DNA of 64,000 nucleotides from Pycnococcus provasolii (lineage: Eukaryota; Chlorophyta; Pseudoscourfieldiophyceae; Pseudoscourfieldiales; Pycnococcaceae). Below the pieces are notes generated by a model that worked only from the letters and a program-made list of their open reading frames with translations, was not told the origin of the DNA and did no database searches. The first letter of the stretch is position 1; every line of letters begins with the position of its first letter. The stretch covers positions 939,974 to 1,003,973 of the forward strand of contig OW568867.1 in NCBI GenBank assembly GCA_938743325.2, written 5' to 3'. The translations under genes and the position numbers were made by a program. Of this stretch, positions 48,851 through 57,333 are shown one piece after another.

Positions 48851-49078
48851 TTATGGAGTTTTGGCTGTTGATGATGGTCCGGAAGAAGATGGTGGTGGTT
48901 TGCCTTGACCTTCTTTCGTTGGCGGCGGTGTCTTTGAAGCCGTTTCGGCTGAGGCAGAAACACGCGACTTGGCGGCTGGTGGCAAAGGATTTGTTTTTGT
49001 TTTTGTCGTCTTGGCCGAAAACTGCCGTATCACCGCCCGAGCAAAAGGAAACAACAACGTGCGGCTGCTGCGCGTCAT
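48851..49078 (-). pseudogene. Truncated 5' copy of MIC60
   Basis: This encodes the first 74 residues of the MIC60 homologue at 55139, then leaves the repeat and stops after one new residue. It keeps the mitochondrial presequence (RTLLFPFARAVIRQFSAKT) but loses the membrane span and all later domains. If expressed it would be a presequence-only peptide. Confidence 0.8.
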
Positions 49079-49263
49079 TAAATTTGTTGTTCTATCTTTG
49101 CTCGTCTTGGCGACGGACGACGCAAGTGAGAATGGCGTGCTCAAGAGGAGCGGCGACAGGTTTTGGGAGCGCGCGGAAGGAGGCGCAAACAGAACCGCGA
49201 TTAACACCACGCCATCCTTGCTTATTTGTGTCACGGACACTTTCCCCTTCCATCGTTAGATCT

Positions 49264-49359
49264 CGCGTAAGGTCGTCGGATCGAGCCCGGCTTAGAGTAT
49301 GAACGCCCTGATATAAGGCAATGCTCTGATAGCTCAGTTGGCAGAGCGTACGCTTCACA
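49264..49359 (+). tRNA. Circularly permuted tRNA-Val(CAC), left copy
   Basis: The 3' half (49264-49299, positions 38-73) precedes the 5' half (49323-49359, positions 1-37), with a 23-nt spacer between. Joined, they give a 73-nt cloverleaf. The acceptor GCTCTGA pairs with TTAGAGT (two G-U), and the D stem is GCTC/GAGC. The anticodon stem TACGC/GCGTA has anticodon CAC at 49356-49358 with T33, and the T stem is GTCGG/CCGGC. Discriminator is A73, with no encoded CCA. The A box TAGCTCAGTTGG (49330-49341) is perfect, but the B-box-like GGATCGAGCCC lies upstream of it. A T10 tract follows. The break is between 37 and 38. Permuted tRNAs are known from a few algae and are processed through a circular intermediate. 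Confidence 0.88.
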
Positions 49360-49385
49360 ACCTTACCTTGCAAAATACTTGCGAG

Positions 49386-49395
49386 TTTTTTTTTT
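49386..49395 (+). terminator. Pol III T10 terminator
   Basis: Ten T residues lie 26 nt after the 5' half of tRNA-Val(CAC). They are where a Pol III transcript of the permuted gene would end. Confidence 0.8.
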
Positions 49396-49779
49396 GGTTG
49401 AACGTACGATGATATGCGGGGGGACGGGGGCGTGTCCAACGTGTACATTGACGCAAACCGCTCGCTGGTCCACAGGTACTCCGACAGTACGCCGGTACGC
49501 CGGTCAGATTAAGGAACGATTTCCAGATGTGGGGACCCGCGAAGAGGTAACTGTTACGGTTAACCCTACACGGTGTGCGTGTAGGGTTCCGTCAGCTGTG
49601 GCTAGGCGCGAGAGACCCGCGGCGTCCAGCACCCGGACGAAACGCCGCACCTCAGCGCCCCGTGTGGTCATCGTCGAAGCTTCTCGGGCGCGGGCCATAC
49701 ACGCAGCGCGACGCAGGAGGAATGTCGCCGTCTCCGTCCTCGCGGAGAGCGCGCGCGAGGCATTCCGGGCACGTCCATA

Positions 49780-50275
49780 CCGAATCTATCCCATCAACAT
49801 TATCGATAATTTATTCTGCTTGGAGATCACGAAGGATATACCCGACGAGGAAGTCGACATCGCGTATCACCCACAGCACAACAAGAACAACACCTACGCC
49901 ATGAACTTAGAAGCGGCCGCGGAAATACTACGCGGAATGCAGCTTCTTCACTTACGCTTGGGGCATTCTCGGAGAGAAAAATCTACGATTCTATTCTCGC
50001 TGGAGCAAAATTCGGCCCTGAAGCACTCACGGCAAAACCAACCAAGCCGAAAGTACCGTGCGCCGGATGTCTCAAAGGCAAATGCAAAAAACCGCGGAGA
50101 ACGCGCGGAGCTGGAGCCTGGTGAACTCATCCATATCGACCTCAAGGAGAAGGTCGAGAAATCCTATAACGGCTGCGAATACTGGGTGCACTTCACAGAC
50201 GATAAAACGAGGTTCTCTATGCCATTCGCACTGAAAACAAAAGACGCGAGGCGCAATATCCCCCGACAGACCACC
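49780..50275 (+). mobile_element. Ty1/copia integrase-region fragment
   Basis: Translation shows a decayed gag-pre-integrase and integrase start: LLHLRLGH (the HxxxH half of the zinc finger), then in another frame CAGCLKGKCKKP (the Cys half), then GELIHIDL and WVHFTDDKTRFSMPF, the region around the first catalytic Asp. The pieces are in different frames, so it is a broken remnant. No LTRs, reverse transcriptase or RNase H are present. It sits between the two permuted tRNA genes, consistent with the preference of copia elements for tRNA-gene neighbourhoods. Confidence 0.7.
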
Positions 50276-50285
50276 CGGCCCATGC

Positions 50286-50294
50286 AAAAAAAAA
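50286..50294 (-). terminator. Pol III T9 terminator (- strand)
   Basis: Nine A on the + strand give nine T, 13 nt past the 5' half of tRNA-Val(AAC). Confidence 0.8.
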
Positions 50295-50307
50295 TTGAAC
50301 ATTGCTA

Positions 50308-50428
50308 TGTTAAGCGGATGCTCTACCAACTGAGCTATGCTGACTACATGAATGCATATATCAACGATACGTTGACTGAAAGTCGAAAATCGTATCAACA
50401 ACCGGGCTCGATCCGATGACCTTCCGCG
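50308..50428 (-). tRNA. Circularly permuted tRNA-Val(AAC), left copy
   Basis: On the - strand the 3' half (50428-50393) precedes the 5' half (50344-50308), with a 48-nt spacer. Its sequence matches the right-arm copy at 53789-53909; see that entry for the fold. It differs from tRNA-Val(CAC) in the acceptor and anticodon stems, so it is a separate isoacceptor, not a repeat of the same gene. Its T9 tract is at 50286-50294. Confidence 0.87.
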
Positions 50429-50574
50429 CATTATAGGTTGCAATTGAGCGGTGTGACACAGTACTAATATGAGACTACAGTCTTGGGCTCTTGGCATCTT
50501 TTCACGTCGCCCGTGTTATCCGCAAGCGGCCGGCCCTTGTGCGTTTTCCGCCACACCACCAAAACAAAGCAATA

Positions 50575-50750
50575 ATGATGTCCTCCTCCTCCTCCTCCTC
50601 CTGTCTTTCAGACTTTCACGCCGCCGCCACGTTCTTCTCCTCAGGAAGACAACAAGAAGAACTCCTCTTCTTCCACCAACGTTCGCAAAGAAGAAGAAGA
50701 AGGGGGGTGCCTCGGAATCCGCAGATTCAGGCGCCATGTCATCAGACGGA
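50575..50750 (+). pseudogene. Truncated, frameshifted 5' copy of gatB
   Basis: This matches the first 55 or so codons of gatB (presequence only). An 8-bp insertion relative to the right arm, after CCTGTCTTTCA near 50610, shifts the frame. The homology ends at 50750 before the catalytic domain, so no GatB can be made. Confidence 0.85.
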
Positions 50751-51233
50751 TCACGGAATATTGTATATACGGCGATTGAGTACGATAGATGGTGGTATAC
50801 GCCATACAGTACAATGAATCTACAAAGCGTGTACACGATTTCACCCTCACTTTCTGTGCCGCGCAGGGCTGCGTGTGGCGACTAGCAACCTCAAAGCAGA
50901 CGTCCTTGCCGAGGTTCGCGAAGGTGAAGCGCGTTCCTTCCAGCGGCGCGGCGACCTCAAAATCGGGTTGCAGGTGGACGCCTTGCAACGTAGGCGAAAA
51001 AAACGCCGGTCCGAAAAAAAACGGACCCAAATCCGTTTTTTTTGATCCGCGTGCCTTTTCTCGTCAGGAAAAGGCACGCGTGGGAAATGATATGAGCGAC
51101 GTGATATATGTTTTGGATAGATTTGGATATGGGCAGGGCGGGTTCAGAATTTGCTCCGAAAAATCAGAAAAATAACCCCTGGTATTGAGTTTTCGTTCGT
51201 CACATTTGATCCCTTCACTTTTGTTTCCTATCG
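50751..51233. other. Spacer of the inverted repeat, no clear gene
   Basis: It starts at the left-arm boundary. It contains short open frames on both strands, none recognised, and the hairpin cluster at 51008-51080. Confidence 0.5.
51008..51080. repeat. Cluster of three perfect hairpins
   Basis: Hairpin 1 is GGTCCG-A8-CGGACC (51008-51027). Hairpin 2 overlaps it: A8-CGGA pairs with TCCG-T8 (51014-51025 with 51032-51043, 6-nt loop). Hairpin 3 is GCGTGCCTTTTC (51049-51060) with its exact complement at 51068-51079, extended by one C-G pair. Hairpins 1 and 2 exclude each other. Confidence 0.85.
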
Positions 51234-51884
51234 ATGACGATGTCGTCGAAGCTGCTCTTGTTTCTCGTCGTGGCGATCTTTAGCATGAGTCTCTTTGCTC
51301 TGACAAGCGTGCACGCTGATGACTCGAACACGAACTCGACGGATTCGGACTCGAAGAAGGAGATGAGGATGATGATGAAGGAGATGATGAAGGACATGAT
51401 GATGCCCGAAAAGTGCCAGGGGAAACCTCTCAACTACGCCGGAGCGTACAGCTTGAAGTCTGCGCACATGTCGTATGATACGACCACCTCGACGCTCAGT
51501 GGTGCCGAGGACCAAACGTTGGAATTCGTAATTTCGCCTGGAAGCGCTGGTAAGACGTCTTGGATCATGAACAAGTACACCGGCGATCCAGCGACGAGGA
51601 ACATCATGACGACGAGGCTTGCTTCAGTTGAAGCTGGAGCCGGTGTCAAGGTGGATGCTCTGTGCTTTGCGCCACCACCCAAGTGGGGAGGCAAGGGCAT
51701 GATGAGCTGCGTCGACACGCTGGATTCCGGTCACACGACCGTCATCCCTGACGAGGTGAACGACGATTGCGAAGTCGTCACGGCCTCGTATAAGTACACG
51801 GAGGCAGCGACGGTGGGCTGCACGGAGACACTGTGCATGCCCAATACTAGTGAAGGGAAGCTGACGCGCGTCACAGAGGAGTAA
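51234..51884 (+). CDS. Secreted protein with Met-rich segment, unknown
   Basis: This 216-residue protein begins with a clear signal peptide (KLLLFLVVAIFSMSLFALTSVHA), cleaved likely after HA near residue 28. A Ser/Asp/Thr stretch follows, then the unusual MRMMMKEMMKDMMM (about 45-58). The mature domain has about six Cys (EKCQGK, ALCFAPP, MSCVD, DDCEV, GCTETLC), which could form disulfides. I do not recognise it. A Met-rich motif can bind copper, but that is speculative. It lies in the loop between the inverted-repeat arms, so it is single-copy. Confidence 0.65.
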   Translation: MTMSSKLLLFLVVAIFSMSLFALTSVHADDSNTNSTDSDSKKEMRMMMKEMMKDMMMPEKCQGKPLNYAGAYSLKSAHMSYDTTTSTLSGAEDQTLEFVISPGSAGKTSWIMNKYTGDPATRNIMTTRLASVEAGAGVKVDALCFAPPPKWGGKGMMSCVDTLDSGHTTVIPDEVNDDCEVVTASYKYTEAATVGCTETLCMPNTSEGKLTRVTEE

Positions 51885-51950
51885 GTAAGTAGCGCATGAA
51901 AAGAAGGCACTACTACGGCGAATAATAAACTTTTTACTGTAAACCTTACA

Positions 51951-53642
51951 TCATCCATCCAACATGGGAACAATGATCGAGTCAATCATCTTGGGATTTG
52001 CGTTGCCCTTCTTGAGCACGCCACCGACGAAAAATCCCTTGAGCTTTGTTTTGCCACCCCTGTACTGCTCGAGCTGATTTGGATTGGCGTCGACAACCTC
52101 GCGGCACCACGCGGTGATTTGATCAGGGTCGCTCACCTGAGCGAGATTGTTGTCCTCGACGTACTGTCTCAACTCCTTCTCGTCGTTTCCAACGTCACCT
52201 CCAGTGAGTGCCGCTTTCAAAAGCTCCTTCGCCGTCTTGCCTGAAATGAGCTCCTCCGATTCGCTCAAGGTTAGAATAGCCGCGAAGATTTCCACGGTGA
52301 GACCTGACTCGCCCGTCTTGGACGAGTTGAAGTGCCCCATGATGTCGCCAAGCACGTAGTTGCACGCGGCACGGATGACGCCTTCGTTGCCGTTCAGATG
52401 CGCGACTGTGCTATCCAGGAACGTGAGCAACCCGAACGGATTCTCGCACAGCGTCAGCGCCGTGTCCGCGGTGAGGTTCAGCGGGGGCGACTGGATGCGC
52501 CTTCTCGTCTCGCTTGGAAGCTCGACGAACGGGAGGCGGCGATCGTGCGAGGACGTGTGATCCTCTTCGAAGCGACGTGCGAGGTCTGCGCGCACCGCGT
52601 CGATGTCGATGCGCGTCGGTGGAAGGTCCGGCTCGGGGAAGTAGCGGTAGTCCGCCGCACCTTCCTTGGAACGCGCTGAGCGCGTCACGCCATTCGCTTC
52701 GTCCCACAGCCTCGTCTCCTGCTGGATGGCATCTCCGTCGCCAGCTTCCAGCAGAGCGAGCTGCCGCTCAGCCTCGTGGTGCACCGCCCTTGCGATGGAG
52801 CTGAAGCTGTTTAGATTTTTCACCTCCACCTTGGTGCCAAAAGCCTCCGTGCTCTGCTTGCGCAGGCTCACGTTGACGTCGCAGCGCATCGACCCTTCGT
52901 TCAGGTTGCCGTCCGAGACACCCAGGGCGCGCACGAGCCGACGCAGCTCCTGGGCGTACTGCGAAGCCTCCGCGGGTGTGCGTATGTCTGGCTTGCTGAC
53001 GATTTCGAGCAGCGGCACACCTGCACGGTTAAAGTCGACAAGCGCGTCCGCGTCGCCGTCGTACGTCAGCTTGCCAGCATCCTCCTCGAGGTGAGCTCGC
53101 TCGATGCCGACGTGCTTGACCGATCCGCCGTTCGCCTCTGGCATCTGCACCTCCAGCGTCCCACCCTCGACGATGGGCTCGTAGAACTGTGTAATTTGGT
53201 ACCCCTTGGGCAGGTCCGCGTAGAAGTACTGCTTGCGGTCCCAGTGCGCGACGCTGCGTATGCTTCCGTCGAACGCCATGCCAGCGAGCGCCGCGAGTCT
53301 CACAGCCTCCGCGTTAGGCACGGGAAGCGTTCCCGGGTGTCCGAGGCACACGGGGCACACGAGCGTGTTTGGTGCAGCGCCGTACTCGTTCGGGCACGGG
53401 CAGAAAGCCTTGGTTTTCGTTTTGAGCTGGACGTGCGCCTCGATGCCGCACACGACTTCGTACTCGCCGTATGTTCCGTCTGATGACATGGCGCCTGAAT
53501 CTGCGGATTCCGAGGCACCCCCCTTCTTCTTCTTCTTTGCGAACGTTGGTGGAAGAAGAGGAGTTCTTCTTGTTGTCTTCCTGAGGAGAAGAACGTGGCG
53601 GCGGCGTGAAAGACAGGAGGAGGAGGAGGAGGAGGACATCAT
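51951..53642 (-). CDS. gatB: Organellar Glu-tRNA(Gln) amidotransferase subunit B
   Basis: This 563-residue protein starts at the ATG at 53642 (a second is at 53639); longer frames open only at TTG. GatB, with GatA and GatC, converts Glu-tRNA(Gln) to Gln-tRNA(Gln) in plastids and mitochondria. Residues 1-60 are Ser/Arg/Lys-rich (transit peptide). The body is typical: EYEVVCGIEAHVQLKTKTKAFC, NTLVCPVCLGHPGTLPVPN, YFYADLPKGYQITQ, DFNRAGVPLLEIVSKPD, SMRCDVNVSLR, then the YqeY-like tail near 440-560. The first 60 codons lie in the right arm of the inverted repeat, and a cut copy exists at 50575. Confidence 0.93.
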   Translation of the reverse strand: MMSSSSSSSCLSRRRHVLLLRKTTRRTPLLPPTFAKKKKKGGASESADSGAMSSDGTYGEYEVVCGIEAHVQLKTKTKAFCPCPNEYGAAPNTLVCPVCLGHPGTLPVPNAEAVRLAALAGMAFDGSIRSVAHWDRKQYFYADLPKGYQITQFYEPIVEGGTLEVQMPEANGGSVKHVGIERAHLEEDAGKLTYDGDADALVDFNRAGVPLLEIVSKPDIRTPAEASQYAQELRRLVRALGVSDGNLNEGSMRCDVNVSLRKQSTEAFGTKVEVKNLNSFSSIARAVHHEAERQLALLEAGDGDAIQQETRLWDEANGVTRSARSKEGAADYRYFPEPDLPPTRIDIDAVRADLARRFEEDHTSSHDRRLPFVELPSETRRRIQSPPLNLTADTALTLCENPFGLLTFLDSTVAHLNGNEGVIRAACNYVLGDIMGHFNSSKTGESGLTVEIFAAILTLSESEELISGKTAKELLKAALTGGDVGNDEKELRQYVEDNNLAQVSDPDQITAWCREVVDANPNQLEQYRGGKTKLKGFFVGGVLKKGNANPKMIDSIIVPMLDG

Positions 53643-53788
53643 TATTGCTTTGTTTTGGTGGTGTGGCGGAAAACGCACAAGGGCCGGCCGCTTGCGGATA
53701 ACACGGGCGACGTGAAAAGATGCCAAGAGCCCAAGACTGTAGTCTCATATTAGTACTGTGTCACACCGCTCAATTGCAACCTATAATG

Positions 53789-53909
53789 CGCGGAAGGTCA
53801 TCGGATCGAGCCCGGTTGTTGATACGATTTTCGACTTTCAGTCAACGTATCGTTGATATATGCATTCATGTAGTCAGCATAGCTCAGTTGGTAGAGCATC
53901 CGCTTAACA
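53789..53909 (+). tRNA. Circularly permuted tRNA-Val(AAC), right copy
   Basis: The 3' half (53789-53824) precedes the 5' half (53873-53909), with a 48-nt spacer. Joined, they fold fully. The acceptor GTCAGCA pairs with TGTTGAT (two G-U), and the D stem is GCTC/GAGC. The anticodon stem TCCGC/GCGGA has anticodon AAC at 53906-53908, preceded by T33. The T stem is ATCGG/CCGGT around loop ATCGAGC, with A73. Position 38 is C from the 3' half, giving the AACAC loop end seen in eukaryotic tRNA-Val. The A box TAGCTCAGTTGG is perfect. The nucleotide at 54 is A, not the usual T. It lies 147 bp upstream of the gatB ATG, on the opposite strand. Confidence 0.88.
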
Positions 53910-53922
53910 TAGCAATGTTCAA

Positions 53923-53931
53923 TTTTTTTTT
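53923..53931 (+). terminator. Pol III T9 terminator
   Basis: Nine T residues 13 nt after the 5' half of the right tRNA-Val(AAC). Confidence 0.8.
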
Positions 53932-53949
53932 GCATGGGCCGGGTGGTCT

Positions 53950-54430
53950 GTCGGGGGATATTGCGCCGCGTCTTTTGTTTTCAGTGCGAATGGCATAGAG
54001 AACCTCGTTTTATCGTCTGTGAAGTGCACCCAGTATTCGCAGCCGTTATAGGATTTCTCGACCTTCTCCTTGAGGTCGATATGGATGAGTTCACCAGGCT
54101 CCAGCTCCGCGCGTTCTCCGCGGTTTTTTGCATTTGCCTTTGAGACATCCGGCGCACGGTACTTTCGGCTTGGTTGGTTTTGCCGTGAGTGCTTCAGGGC
54201 CGAATTTTGCTCCAGCGAGAATAGAATCGTAGATTTTTCTCAATGCCCCAAGCGTAAGTGAAGAAGCTGCATTCCGCGTAGTATTTCCGCGGCCGCTTCT
54301 AAGTTCATGGCGTAGGTGTTGTTCTTGTTGTGCTGTGGGTGATACGCGATGTCGACTTCCTCGTCGGGTATATCCTTCGTGATCTCCAAGCAGAATAAAT
54401 TATCGATAATGTTGATGGGATAGATTCGGT
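53950..54430 (-). mobile_element. Ty1/copia integrase-region fragment, right copy
   Basis: Reverse-complement copy of the left-arm fragment, with its own indels (for example about 8 bp extra near 54482 and about 6 bp fewer near 54240). It predates the arm duplication because both arms carry it between the tRNA genes. Confidence 0.7.
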
Positions 54431-54821
54431 ATGGACGTGCCCGGAATGCCTCGCGCGCGCTCTCCGCGAGGACGGAGACGGGCAGACGGCGACATTCCTC
54501 CTGCGTCGCGCTGCGTGTATGGCCCGCGCCCGAGAAGCTTCGACGATGACCACACGGGGCGCTGAGGTGCGGCGTTTCGTCCGGGTGCTGGACGCCGCGG
54601 GTCTCTCGCGCCTAGCCACAGCTGACGGAACCCTACACGCACACCGTGTAGGGTTAACCGTAACAGTTACCTCTTCGCGGGTCCCCACATCTGGAAATCG
54701 TTCCTTAATCTGACCGGCGTACCGGCGTACTGTCGGAGTACCTGTGGACCAGCGAGCGGTTTGCGTCAATGTACACGTTGGACACGCCCCCGTCCCCCCG
54801 CATATCATCGTACGTTCAACC

Positions 54822-54831
54822 AAAAAAAAAA
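54822..54831 (-). terminator. Pol III T10 terminator (- strand)
   Basis: Ten A on the + strand, 26 nt beyond the 5' half of the right tRNA-Val(CAC). Confidence 0.8.
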
Positions 54832-54857
54832 CTCGCAAGTATTTTGCAAGGTAAGGT

Positions 54858-54953
54858 TGTGAAGCGTACGCTCTGCCAACTGAGCTATCAGAGCATTGCC
54901 TTATATCAGGGCGTTCATACTCTAAGCCGGGCTCGATCCGACGACCTTACGCG
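54858..54953 (-). tRNA. Circularly permuted tRNA-Val(CAC), right copy
   Basis: On the - strand the 3' half (54953-54918) precedes the 5' half (54894-54858). Both halves are identical to the left-arm copy at 49264-49359. It ends 185 bp upstream of the MIC60 ATG and points away from it. Two identical copies in an inverted repeat suggest recent duplication or gene conversion. Confidence 0.88.
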
Positions 54954-55138
54954 AGATCTAACGATGGAAGGGGAAAGTGTCCGTGACACAAATAAGCAAG
55001 GATGGCGTGGTGTTAATCGCGGTTCTGTTTGCGCCTCCTTCCGCGCGCTCCCAAAACCTGTCGCCGCTCCTCTTGAGCACGCCATTCTCACTTGCGTCGT
55101 CCGTCGCCAAGACGAGCAAAGATAGAACAACAAATTTA

Positions 55139-57113
55139 ATGACGCGCAGCAGCCGCACGTTGTTGTTTCCTTTTGCTCGGGCGGTGATACGGCAGTTTTC
55201 GGCCAAGACGACAAAAACAAAAACAAATCCTTTGCCACCAGCCGCCAAGTCGCGTGTTTCTGCCTCAGCCGAAACGGCTTCAAAGACACCGCCGCCAACG
55301 AAAGAAGGTCAAGGCAAACCACCACCATCTTCTTCCGGACCATCATCAACAGCCAAAACTCAAGCCCCTGTTCTACTTGCGGCTGCAGGCGTGTCGGCGG
55401 GTGCGGCGTTGGCGTACTACCAGTACGGAGTAGGGGCAAAAAAGAAGGGCATTCCTGACGTCGTGCAGTCGTCGGAGCACGTCATCCCTGACGACGCGCC
55501 TCCAGCGTTACGTACCGACGACGCCGATGACAGCGTCAGCCATAAAGAGGAGGAGAAGTTGGAACTTGACGAAACGCAGCAGCAGGTGCTCGCTGACTTT
55601 CTCTCGGATGCGTTCAAGGACGACACGGCGACATCCGAGGAGACGCAACCACCTGAACCACCACCACCACCACCACCACCGCCGCCGCCACCACCACCAC
55701 CACCTGCTGCTGCTTCTTCCTCCCCAGAAGAAGAGATCTCTTCTTCTGCTCCACCAGAGACACCACAAGAAGTACCCACCGCACAACATTCACAGCCTCA
55801 AGAATCTATCATCCAACAGACGACTCCAGAAGAGTCTTCACCTGAGCAGCAACAGCAACAACAACAGCAAATGCTCTCAGCGGCACGGCTCGTGCAGTAC
55901 GCCATTGAGACGAATCGTGGGCCATCGTCCAACACGGATGGAACTGTGAACTACGCCGAGTACGGCGCGATGCATCGCCAAGCTTTGGCTGATGCTGAGG
56001 TTCTGGAGAGTGCTCTCAAGCACCAGCAGGAGGAGCTCGAGGTACGCCGTAAGCATTCTGCCCCCTCCCCCTCCTCTCAGCAAAATCACGCCCTTTAGAC
56101 TTGTACTCACCGCGCGCGTCTCTCTTTGATGATGCGAATTTGTCGGCCTTAACCGAGGGCAGAGCCACCTTTGTGTCTGTTGGAAAATCTCTAGAATGTT
56201 CGCTTTCGCTTCCGTACTAACATCCTACCATTCAACACACAAAAAAAAACACCTTCAGAAAAACTTTGAAGTTCTCACGAACCAAAAAGAGCAGGAGCTT
56301 TCGCACATAGCGTCGGAGAAGGCTCTCGCGCTGCGTCGCAAGCTCGAGCTGCTTGAGGCTGAGCGCACGCAGCTGCAAGAGAAGCAGATTGCCCTCGATC
56401 AACAGCGCCAGGCGAGCGAGGAGGCGACTGTCGCGGATCTCCGCGAGCGCGCCGCTGCTCTGGCTTCCCTTCGCACCGAGGTGGCGGCTCTCGCGGGAGC
56501 CTTCTCGAGGAGGTCGGAGGAGCAGCGTGCAAGTCACCTTGCGCACCAGCTGCAGAGCGTGGCGGCACAGCTGAATCCGCATTTGCCATGCCGCTCTTCG
56601 GACCTGAGACTCGCGGCGGACAGTCTGGTGGGTTTGGCTCAGGCCAGCGGCGGCGCCGACGACGGCCTGCTGACGCTCGCGGCTGGCGTGCTTGCGGACG
56701 TCGCCGCGGAGGATGGTGTCGTACCCACGCACGCGCATCTCGCGTCCACTCTCCCCGAGCTTCGTGCATCGGCGGGAGCCGTCTGGCTGCTCGACGAGGC
56801 GGCGGAGGGCGGCGTGATTTCGCGCGCCGCGGCTCGGATGTTTGCCGCGCTGCGCATGCGCGAGCGTGCTGGTGTGACATCGTCGAGAGGGAACGGGTGC
56901 GAGGCGACGTTCGCGCGCGTTGAGGCGGCGGTGGCTGAGGGAAATCTGCTTGGGGCTGTGATCGCGCTCGAGGCGTCGACAAGCCATGCGGGGATTGCCG
57001 CGCGTGAGACGGTGGCGCCGTGGTGTTTACAGGCGAGACAGCGCGCCTCCGTAGACGAGGGTGCGCGTCTCCTCTCCGCATACGCGGCAACGGTGGCGGC
57101 AAGTTTCGTGTAA
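55139..57113 (+). CDS. MIC60: MIC60/mitofilin, two exons
   Basis: MIC60 anchors the MICOS complex at mitochondrial crista junctions. Exon 1 (55139-56041) encodes a presequence (RTLLFPFARAVIRQFS), a membrane span near 77-98 (PVLLAAAGVSAGAALAYYQYG), a proline/acidic region and the start of a coiled coil. The 217-nt intron (56042-56258) begins GTACGC and ends TTCAG, with the branch site TACTAAC at 56215-56221. It joins in phase 0 so that HQQEELE continues into KNFEVLTNQKEQ. Exon 2 (56259-57113) completes the coiled coil and the C-terminal mitofilin domain (ARVEAAVAEGNLLGAVIALEA, then WCLQARQRASVDEGARLLSAYAA). Total about 585 residues, normal for MIC60. A nearby GTAAGC (56049) would not keep frame. 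The 5' part lies in the right arm. Confidence 0.85.
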
Positions 57114-57333
57114 GAAGAAGAAGATAGATGGGCTCATATAAAGCTCTGTTTCTTGTTTAGATTTTGTTTTTTTTTTTCAAAATGGGGGCACCACAACTTC
57201 TATGGATAGCAAGCACACGGCTGAATAATTATAAATACTGTATCGCATCCTCCTCACCCAAGCACGGAAAACTCACGACGACTCAGGCGAGCGTCACCTC
57301 CTACCTCGACTCGACAAAAAAATAATAAGATGT

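Larger units (their letters stand above)
48857..50750. repeat. Left arm of a 1.9-kb inverted repeat
   Basis: This arm is the near-perfect reverse complement of 53475-55361, apart from small indels of 6-8 bp. It carries, in order, the cut 5' end of MIC60, tRNA-Val(CAC), a copia scar, tRNA-Val(AAC) and the cut 5' end of gatB. Homology stops inside both genes, so this is the derived copy and the right arm is parental. Confidence 0.92.
53475..55361. repeat. Right arm of a 1.9-kb inverted repeat
   Basis: This is the parental arm, holding the intact 5' ends of gatB and MIC60. Inner boundary is inside gatB, outer boundary inside MIC60. Arms are separated by 2.7 kb. Confidence 0.92.

Noticed and set aside
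49264-49395. Ordinary tRNA with an intron in the usual order
   Set aside because: No 5' acceptor strand or A box lies upstream of the 3' half within 100 bp, while a fully complementary 5' half lies downstream.
49379-50419. 346-codon open frame across the left arm
   Set aside because: It crosses the copia remnant, changing frames, and ends through a tRNA gene. It is not one protein.
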